From Chitinophagaceae bacterium (GTDB lineage Bacteria > Bacteroidota > Bacteroidia > Chitinophagales > Chitinophagaceae), in NCBI GenBank assembly GCA_020848815.1, contig JADLHL010000121.1:1-41861 (forward strand): 41,861 nt of DNA. The letters are read 5' to 3'. Made by a program: the position numbers and the translations under genes. Positions 26,617 through 33,240 of this stretch are shown here, in pieces. Below the pieces are notes generated by a model. That model made no database searches. It was not told where the DNA came from and worked only from the letters and a program-made list of their open reading frames with translations. How positions within the stretch are numbered: the stretch's first letter is position 1; the number at the start of each line of letters is the position of its first letter.

Positions 26617-26765
26617 TGTTTGTACAATTTAAACGGTTTTAAAAATAGGTGTTTGCCCCGGTAGTTTTGGGCCATACGGGGTGCGGGCCGCCGGGCAGTG
26701 GTTAGGGTGTAACCAAAGAGTGCTTCCCGGGCTTTTTTCCACAGGGCACTACTCCTGCAGAAAAT
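26617..26765 (-). repeat. Leader repeat R, copy D (overlaps the VKOR-thioredoxin 3' end)
   Basis: Same element as upstream of A, B and E. In this copy the distal block with CTCCTGCAGAAAAT is real coding sequence, the last codons and stop of the VKOR-thioredoxin gene (stop at 26749-26751). The other copies carry that block without the gene, so they derive from an arrangement like this one. Confidence 0.75.
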
Positions 26766-28416
26766 ATGATAGGTCCTCCAAATCGTACTCCGGCGGTAGC
26801 TCGTAGCCGTTGTAAAAAATGGTGGGGGTATAGCGTATATCATTGGCCTTGGTCCACTGCTCCATGGCGGTAATGGCCGGGGCAGCAGCAGCCACGGCGC
26901 CATTTAGCGGGTATTGGGTGGCAAAGGCTTCATAATTTTTTTGTGGCGGCAGGTACCAATCGTCCAATGCCTGCTGCACCTGCGCCTGTTCGGTAGCGGT
27001 TTGCGCTATGGCCATCAGGTGGCTGGCAGCGGTATGGTATTTTTCGCCAGGTACATTGGGCACCATAAACAGTATTTGCACTTGCAGGTTGGGGTGTCGG
27101 TGCAGCAGTTGCTCTATTTTGGGGTGCGCCTTGCTGCAGGGGCCGCACTAGGGGTTGCACACTTTTACGAGTTGATGGGGGGCATTGGCAGGGCCCAATA
27201 CAATACCCAACCCATTGGTTGGGGTGGCTATGGCTTTTTGCTTGTGTAGCAGGCTGGTAAATACTTCGGGGTTAAACTTGAGGCGTCGGTAGGCCCGCTG
27301 CTCCCGCAGAGCGGTTTGGTGCCGCAGCAACCAGGGCTTGAGGCTGAGCCAGGCCAGCAGGGGGAGGATGTAGGCGGTGGTAAGCAGGAAAAGTGAATTG
27401 GGAATTAGGAATTGGGTGAAAGTTGCGGTTTGCAATTGAGGTAAAAAATGCCCTGCCCACAAGGCTACCGCTTGCAATATTAGTATGGCTTGCACCGCTA
27501 AGCAGAGCATGCACCACTGCTTAGCTATGCGCCACTGGTAGTAAATGCTAAACACGGGGTACAGCAACGCAGCGGCACCCAGCAGCCCCAGCCAATACAG
27601 TGCCCAGGGGGCTTGCACAGGCAAGGCGAGCAGCAATAGGCCACCTGCATAAAAGGCAAAGCCTATTTCGCTCCAGCTGAGCCAGCCAAACAGCTTGCTG
27701 GCGCTGCTATTGAGGATGGCGTTGCAATTGGTTTTAACAAGGCCGGTACACACTTTTTGCAGCAGTGGGTTGCGCTTGTCTATATCGTACCACAGCAGCA
27801 TGAGGCTAACGGCAAGGCCTGCTAAGTACAATATAAAGATGGCGATGGTGGCTGCAATGGTGGCTCCGCCGCCTGACAGGTTCGCAGATCCTGTTAGGTG
27901 TTGCAGCCGTGGCCAACACAAGCCCCCCAAAGCAGTGAGGGCCAGCAGCAATGCTGCCATAGGCAGCGCCAGTTGCCAGCGGCGTTTGCTGGCAGCAGCG
28001 GCATAGTCGGGGTCGCCGCTTTGCGGGGTGGCTTCGGCTATCAGGTAAATACCCGTCCAGCGTTGCAAAAAGTCTTTCAGCGGTTCCTGATGCTGTTGGC
28101 GGTAGCTGTATTGGTAAAAGTGAACCGCATCATTGTGAACCCCCGTTACCACGGCCAAAGGCCGCTCCGGATGATTGGTTATTGCCAACAAGGGGTAATG
28201 AGTATCGGGCAATTGTTGGTCGGCAGCTTTGGCAGCCAGATGGGGTACATGCCATTGGTGCATGGCATCGCTAATGCTAAGCAGGCTGGGCCAGTCGGGG
28301 TGTTCTTCTAATTGCTGCTCTACAGTAAAGCTGTGTACTGGCACCTGGAGTAGCCGCAGCAGGCAGTCGGTAGCTTGTACATTTGGGTGTTGTAAGTGTG
28401 TCGTCAATTTGTTCAT
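26749..28416 (-). pseudogene. C39-like/VKOR/thioredoxin fusion with in-frame amber stop
   Basis: A membrane protein of about 555 codons that would make disulfides in exported peptides. The order is: an N-terminal C39-like domain (1 to about 135) without an evident catalytic Cys; a membrane-embedded vitamin-K-epoxide-reductase domain (about 150-345) with CNAILNSSASKLFGW and the quinone-proximal pair WCMLC (Cys302, Cys305); and a C-terminal thioredoxin-like domain. Codon 423 is TAG (27148-27150) inside the redox motif: VCNP-stop-CGPC. The same frame stays open for 132 further codons to 26749. The start ATG 28416 is preferred to an upstream TTG. As read, the product ends at residue 422 with the VKOR half intact. 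A recent nonsense mutation, a sequencing error or readthrough are all possible. Confidence 0.8.
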
Positions 28417-28453
28417 ACAAAGCAACAATTTTCACAGTTCTGGAGTGATGCTG

Positions 28454-28555
28454 ATAACCTACTGTGAATGTCAGGCATATAAGGAATACAACAGTCTTTT
28501 TAGGTATGCAAAAACTGTAGCTTATGTACACCTTAACTGTAGGTTACCTACAGTT
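28454..28555. promoter_or_regulatory. Operator cluster in the XRE / VKOR divergent promoter region
   Basis: A perfect dyad with 9-bp arms AACTGTAGG (28535-28543) and CCTACAGTT (28547-28555) around TTA. It overlaps TACACCTTAACTGTAGGT at 28527-28544, which matches the module E palindrome in 17 of 18 positions. Extra half-sites are ACTGTAG at 28514-28520 and TAACCTACTGT at 28455-28465. This is a plausible site for autoregulation by the XRE protein and control of the divergent disulfide gene. Confidence 0.6.
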
Positions 28556-28655
28556 GGTTTGACATTTGTCAAAAAAAGTATTGTAGTGAACGAACTTTTT
28601 TTTAAAACCAGCTATATTTATGCTATTACGCTCTATACACCTTACACTTTTCATC

Positions 28656-28937
28656 ATGCACAGCGATGATATCCTGAAACAAATAGCTGCGAAAGTTTTA
28701 CGTCGGTCACGTATTTCAGCAAAACTCAAAAGAGAGGCACTGGCAGCATCTCTCAATATTAGTAAAAGCGCCATAGATAAGATGGAGCAAGGGGTGTATC
28801 ATATTAAACTGACGGACCTTATAAGGCTGGCTCCTATATTAAATATGTCAGCTGCCGAATTTGTGGCGCAAATAGAAGCTGAGCTAAAGCAGACGCCCCC
28901 CCCCCGAATCATACGGTTAAAATTCTTTAAAAGCTAA
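28656..28937 (+). CDS. XRE-family helix-turn-helix regulator
   Basis: A 93-aa DNA-binding protein, the only plus-strand gene of the island. The HTH lies at about residues 20-75 (KREALAASLNISKSAIDKME...LIRLAPILNMSAAEF), the Cro/C1 pattern. The ATG at 28656 is chosen; an in-frame ATG at 28620 would add 12 residues but lies at the likely promoter (TATATTTATG at 28613-28622). Ten consecutive C residues at 28896-28905 encode Pro-Pro-Pro near the C-terminus and could slip. It is divergent from the VKOR fusion across a palindrome-rich region and is likely the island's regulator. Confidence 0.82.
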   Translation: MHSDDILKQIAAKVLRRSRISAKLKREALAASLNISKSAIDKMEQGVYHIKLTDLIRLAPILNMSAAEFVAQIEAELKQTPPPRIIRLKFFKS

Positions 28938-28978
28938 AAGGCTATTACAGCAACACTATTGTACTTTAGTTTTTTGTG

Positions 28979-30052
28979 CTACTTTCTTAGGGCATATTTC
29001 AAAATACCACCTACTTTATCCAAATCAACATCTAGTTCCTGCATCGAATTGTACAAAATATTCCAGGAGCTATCAACAAGCATATATTGTGGAATGGCTG
29101 CAATTGAAAACTGCTTTGTTATTGGGCTTTTATTCATTTTTACAGTATCGGTTAAATGTATCCAGTTTGAAATTCCGTAGTCATTAATCATACGGCGCCA
29201 TTTTTCTCTGTTATCGTCTAGGTTGATATAAATAACGTTGAGGTCTTGCGCTTGGTATTTGTTTGCTATTGCTTTTACTTTTGGTAATAGTTCTTTACAT
29301 GGGCCACACCATGTAGCGCCAAAGGCAATTAGAAAATATTGGTTAGGAAAACTTCGGATATCTACCATTTGACCCGACTCATTTTCAAGCAACACTGATG
29401 GAAACTGACTGTTTTTAAAAGTAAGCCGTCTTCGTTCAATTGCAGCTTTAAGTTCTAATCCAAGTGGTGTTTGCTGTAACGAATTATCTAACCGCGAAAG
29501 CATTACTTCGATTGAATCAGCTGGAATAATGTGTACAAATCTGCTGATGTATGCAAGTTCTAAGAGGCTGGCAAAATTTGCAGGATTTTCTGCTGTCAGC
29601 TTTAATCTTTGGTTCAGCATTGTTGGCTGAATGGTTTTTCCCTGAAGTTTGTCAAACTGTTTTTGTAAAGAATCTATGGATGACTGGTTCTTGCGGAATT
29701 GTATTTTCCCATTAATGATACCTATGTCGACAGTATTTTTTCCTTCGTGCAATAAAAAATACCTGTATCCTTTTTGGTTCCCATACCTCCAAGTTAGCTG
29801 TGCATGTACTGCTAAGTTTTGTATACTTCTTGTATACAAAATCCGTTTGTTTATGAGTTTTAGAGAGACAGTATCTGTATTCGGCGGATATATGGTTGGC
29901 TCATGAATACGTAATTGTACGTCAGAAACCTGTTTAAAGCCATTAAATGTGACTTCAATGCACATGCTATGCTGGGCTAATGTAGTATTAGTTAGAAAAT
30001 GTAATAAGACAAGCAGCAGAATGAGAATAGACTTTGAAAAATATATTTTCAT
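28979..30052 (-). CDS. TlpA-family thiol oxidoreductase of module E
   Basis: A 357-aa exported protein with signal peptide MKIYFSKSILILLLVLLHFL. The N-terminal beta domain (HSMCIEVTFNGFKQVSDVQL) is unrelated at sight to those of C and D. A helical middle follows, then a TlpA domain with LIAFGATWCGPCKELLPKV; the redox pair is Cys249 and Cys252. The cis-Pro region is AAIPQYMLVD. It follows precursor E with a hairpin between and ends 41 bp from the stop of the convergent XRE gene. Expected to act on the disulfides of peptide E in the periplasm. Confidence 0.87.
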   Translation of the reverse strand: MKIYFSKSILILLLVLLHFLTNTTLAQHSMCIEVTFNGFKQVSDVQLRIHEPTIYPPNTDTVSLKLINKRILYTRSIQNLAVHAQLTWRYGNQKGYRYFLLHEGKNTVDIGIINGKIQFRKNQSSIDSLQKQFDKLQGKTIQPTMLNQRLKLTAENPANFASLLELAYISRFVHIIPADSIEVMLSRLDNSLQQTPLGLELKAAIERRRLTFKNSQFPSVLLENESGQMVDIRSFPNQYFLIAFGATWCGPCKELLPKVKAIANKYQAQDLNVIYINLDDNREKWRRMINDYGISNWIHLTDTVKMNKSPITKQFSIAAIPQYMLVDSSWNILYNSMQELDVDLDKVGGILKYALRK

Positions 30053-30065
30053 AAGATCAAATATT

Positions 30066-30100
30066 AAAGTGAATGGATAGCTCTGCTACCCATTCACTTT
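30066..30100 (-). terminator. Hairpin between precursor E and its TlpA gene
   Basis: Arms AAAGTGAATGG (30066-30076) and CCATTCACTTT (30090-30100), with an inner TAGC/GCTA pairing and a single mismatch. It lies 18 bp after the precursor stop. Confidence 0.75.
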
Positions 30101-30117
30101 ATTTAGTTATTGCACTT

Positions 30118-30357
30118 TTACGCACCTAAGCATCCCTCCCAAACAACACTTGAATTTGGGCCTACACAAACACATCTATCATTAGAATTCATTTGGCAAG
30201 TACCTGACACGTTTCCTGTCCCACTTTCGTAGTAGCTACAGGCTGTGCCATTTGCAGCGCATGGGGTTGCTCCTTCTCTTCCCGCCATTACATTTTTCAT
30301 CTCAGCCCGGCTGAGTTTGCCTGCTACAGTAGCGAGGCTCATTTTTTTTGTTTCCAT
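30118..30357 (-). CDS. Cysteine-rich double-glycine-type precursor peptide E
   Basis: A 79-aa precursor with the leader METKKMSLATVAGKLSRAEM then KNVMAG. The predicted 53-residue core begins REGATPCAANGTACSYYE and has six Cys with spacing C-x6-C-x13-C-x7-C-x1-C-x11-C, ending in Gly-Ala. It is rich in Gly, Ser, Asn and aromatic residues, and differs fully from the other cores. Its upstream region is nearly the same as that of module B, including an operator-like palindrome about 270 bp before the start. It is the first gene of the island on the minus strand. Confidence 0.86.
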   Translation of the reverse strand: METKKMSLATVAGKLSRAEMKNVMAGREGATPCAANGTACSYYESGTGNVSGTCQMNSNDRCVCVGPNSSVVWEGCLGA

Positions 30358-30680
30358 GGTTATTACCAGTTTAAAACGGTTTCTAAAATTGGTTTATTAC
30401 CCTCGTATTTATGGCCATAAAGGGTACTGGGCCGCCGGGCATTTGCCATGCATTGCAAATGAGTGCTTCCCGGGCTTTTTTCCACAGGGCACTACTTCTG
30501 CGGAAAATGGAAGACCATCCTATCACACACTGCAATACATTGCTAACGCTTGCAGGTTGGTGCTATGCATGCGCTGCATAAATGTCGATATTAAAAATCA
30601 TTCATCATAACTGGAGCGGACATGTAAACTGTACATTACCTACACCTTAAGTGTAGGTAATGTACATGCAGTTGTGTTGC
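30358..30680 (-). repeat. Leader repeat R, copy E (long form with operator palindrome)
   Basis: About 310 bp matching 19220-19540. It includes the VKOR-thioredoxin-end block (ACTTCTGCGGAAAAT), the GCTATGCATGCGC tract and the palindrome at 30630-30666. From 30681 to the feoB stop at 30945 I see no gene; the stretch ends with an intergenic element listed separately. Confidence 0.85.
30630..30666. promoter_or_regulatory. Operator palindrome upstream of module E
   Basis: Perfect 16-bp arms TGTACATTACCTACAC (30630-30645) and its complement (30651-30666) around CTTAA. Same motif as at 19489-19525 and in the XRE/VKOR promoter region. Confidence 0.7.
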
Positions 30681-30908
30681 GGGAGGTCTTTTACTGATGA
30701 ATTTAGCATATTCCTTCCATTATAGCACAAAGTCCTTAGCGATAAATGTTGCAATGGGAACATGCAATTACGGTGCAGCTTGTACAACTACCCCAGCACA
30801 AAACTAGAATAGAGAAACGGTAGAAATGGCAATTTCGGTATGAGTAATGGGAATAAGAAATAAGAAAGTAAAGGAAGGAGAAGTCTTAAACGGGACAAGC
30901 ACAAATCC

Positions 30909-30938
30909 TTTGTGCTCTTTGCGCCTTTGTGGTTCCTA
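30909..30938. repeat. Short intergenic repeat (CTTTGCGCCTTTGTGGTTC type)
   Basis: TTTGTGCTCTTTGCGCCTTTGTGGTTCC lies just before the feoB stop. A related, inverted version (GAACCATGAAGGCACAAAG) lies at 5740-5758 after dacB. Such low-complexity elements near gene ends recur in Bacteroidota genomes; the role is unknown. Confidence 0.45.
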
Positions 30939-30944
30939 AAAAAT

Positions 30945-33077
30945 CTAACTAAAAATCTGATACACCAGCCAGCTCATGCTGTAGGCCAGCACGGTCATGT
31001 AGCCCAGTTGTATGGCGGGCCATTTCCAGCTTTTGGTTTCTCTTTTTACAATGGCAAGTGTACTCATGCACTGCATGGCCAGCAGGTAAAACACCATCAA
31101 CGATAAAGCCGTGGCCAGCGTGTACACTTTGCTGCCATCGGCACGTACGGCCGATTGCATTTTGTTGCGCAGTGTCTGATCGTTTTCATCGGCATCGGCA
31201 CCTACACTGTAGAGTGTGGCCATGGTGCCCACAAACACTTCTCGGGCAGCAAAAGAGGTAATGAGGGCAATCCCAATTTTCCAATCGTAGCCCAGCGGTT
31301 CTATCACGGGCTCAATCCATTTGCCCATTACACCGGCATAGCTGTTGGCCAAATGATCGGCCTGGTATTGCTTGTCTATTTCTTCGGCATTGGCATTGGG
31401 CTGCTGGCGCAGTTGTTCGTAGCGGGTATTGAGTTGCTCCATTTTTGTAGGCGGCCCGTAGGTGCTGAGCACCCACAGCACCAGGCTGATGATCATGATG
31501 ATTTTACCGGCATCAAACACAAAAATGCGGGCCTTTTCTATCATGGTGTGGCCCACGTTTTTCCAGCGGGGAGCACGGTATATGGGCAGCTCCAAAATAA
31601 AGTAACTCTTTTCCTTGATGTTGATGAACCACTTGGCTATCCAGGCAATCATCAAAGCCATGGCCGTGCCAAACACGTACAAAAACATCATTACCAAACC
31701 CTGCAGGCTCAAAAAGCCGAGGAAGTATTTGCTAGGAACGGTCAGCGAAATGAGAATGGTAAACACTGGCAGTCGGGCACTGCAGCTCATGAGCGGCGTT
31801 ACCAAAATGGTGAGCAGTCGTTCCTTGGTATTTTCAATATTACGGGCACTCATAATCGCCGGCACGGCGCAGGCAAACCCACTAATCATGGGCATCACAC
31901 TTTTGCCGTTGAGGCCCACTTTACGCATCAGTTTATCGGTTAAAAAACTAATGCGGGCCATATAACCACTGTCTTCCAGCAGGGTTATCAGGCCAAACAA
32001 AATCATGATTTGCGGAATGAAAATGAGGATGCCGCCCAGGCCGGCCACCGCACCGTTGATGAGTAGGTCGCTCCACCAGGCTTCGGGCAATACCGAGCCC
32101 AGCCAGCTACTGATTTCGCCAAAGGTCCAGTCGATGGCATCCATGGGATAGGAGGCCAGCCAGAAAATACTTTGGAACAACAGGAACAATACGCTGATCA
32201 AAATGAGATAGCCCCAGGTGCGGTGCAACAGCAAATTATCGAGCCGCTCGGTAAACATTTTTTTGGCCAATGGGTCGGCTTCTACCACGGTCTTCTGCAT
32301 AATCTGCCGGATGCGTTGGTAGCGGCCCATAATTTCTTCGGCCTGCGTTTTGGTGTGGTTAAACTGGTGGTCGGTTTCCACCTGTTCTATCTGTGCTTGC
32401 AATGCGGCGGGCAGTGCAAATTGTTCGTGATTGATGAGGTAGTGAATGGCCCGGTAATCGCTGAGGTCGGGCAGCAATTGCTGTATGGCGGCTACCGGTT
32501 CGGCGGCCAGGGCTGCGGTATCAAAAAAAGTTCTTGCCTGCCAATTGTCGATGTTGGCAGCCATTACTTCTATCGACCGCTTGAGGTGGTGAATGCCTTT
32601 TTCTTTGCGTGGATTGACGGGCACCACGGGTACACCCAATTCCAGCGCCAATCCTTTTATGTCGACCTGAGTTCCTTTTTGGCGGGCCAAATCCATCATG
32701 GTAAGGGCTACCACCACCGGTATTTTCAAATCGAGAATTTGAGAGCAAAACAGCAGGTTGCGTTTCAGGTTGCTGGCATCGGCCACCAGTATCACCATAT
32801 CGGGTTGTACGTCTGTGTCTTGCTGTAGCAGCACTTTGTAGCTCACCCATTCATCGCCCCGCTTGGGGTAAAGGCTGTACGTGCCCGGCAGGTCAATAAT
32901 ATTGGCCACCATGTGTTCCGAAATCTGGCAGCGGCCTTGCTTTTTATCAACCGTTACACCCGGAAAATTGCCCACCTTTTGGTTGAGGCCCGTGAGGGAG
33001 TTGAACAGCGAGGTTTTACCACTGTTCGGGTTGCCCACCAGGGCTATGTTCAATACGGTATTTGCTGCTGTGCTCAT
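30945..33077 (-). CDS. feoB: Ferrous iron transport protein B
   Basis: A 710-aa Fe(II) transporter of the inner membrane. The start ATG 33077 (MSTAANTVLNIALVGNPNSG) puts the G1 motif GNPNSGKT at residues 15-22, as usual; the open frame goes further upstream into a terminator and is not used. G2 GVTVDKK and G3 DLPGTYSL follow. The membrane part carries two Gate domains with segments such as LEDSGYMARISFLTDKLMRK and GFACAVPAIMSARNI, the latter containing the conserved Cys. No feoA is adjacent in the window. Confidence 0.95.
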   Translation of the reverse strand: MSTAANTVLNIALVGNPNSGKTSLFNSLTGLNQKVGNFPGVTVDKKQGRCQISEHMVANIIDLPGTYSLYPKRGDEWVSYKVLLQQDTDVQPDMVILVADASNLKRNLLFCSQILDLKIPVVVALTMMDLARQKGTQVDIKGLALELGVPVVPVNPRKEKGIHHLKRSIEVMAANIDNWQARTFFDTAALAAEPVAAIQQLLPDLSDYRAIHYLINHEQFALPAALQAQIEQVETDHQFNHTKTQAEEIMGRYQRIRQIMQKTVVEADPLAKKMFTERLDNLLLHRTWGYLILISVLFLLFQSIFWLASYPMDAIDWTFGEISSWLGSVLPEAWWSDLLINGAVAGLGGILIFIPQIMILFGLITLLEDSGYMARISFLTDKLMRKVGLNGKSVMPMISGFACAVPAIMSARNIENTKERLLTILVTPLMSCSARLPVFTILISLTVPSKYFLGFLSLQGLVMMFLYVFGTAMALMIAWIAKWFINIKEKSYFILELPIYRAPRWKNVGHTMIEKARIFVFDAGKIIMIISLVLWVLSTYGPPTKMEQLNTRYEQLRQQPNANAEEIDKQYQADHLANSYAGVMGKWIEPVIEPLGYDWKIGIALITSFAAREVFVGTMATLYSVGADADENDQTLRNKMQSAVRADGSKVYTLATALSLMVFYLLAMQCMSTLAIVKRETKSWKWPAIQLGYMTVLAYSMSWLVYQIFS

Positions 33078-33168
33078 CTTGGGGGCGCCAAAGGTAATTG
33101 CCTGCATCATACCCAACTTGCGAATAGGGGAAACGCAAAGTAGCAATGCGGAAAAATGACCATAAAAA

Positions 33169-33194
33169 AAGCCACCCGTGAGAGTGGGTGGCTT
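33169..33194 (-). terminator. Rho-independent terminator of the 750-aa protein gene
   Basis: Arms AAGCCACCC (33169-33177) and GGGTGGCTT (33186-33194) with an 8-nt loop. On the minus strand it is followed by TTTTTTT. It sits between the orphan gene and feoB and argues against the longer feoB start. Confidence 0.85.
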
Positions 33195-33240
33195 CGTAGT
33201 GAGTGGTTGGTGGGGGTGTGGGGTGAAAATCTTATCTGAC

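Noticed and set aside
26598-26903. Separate small minus-strand gene overlapping the end of the VKOR fusion
   Set aside because: It is an out-of-frame reading across the thioredoxin domain and repeat R; the thioredoxin frame is clearly the coding one.
17049-30100. CRISPR-like array suggested by repeated hairpins and leader repeats
   Set aside because: The repeats are thousands of bases apart, differ in length, and flank coding genes; there are no regular spacers or cas genes.
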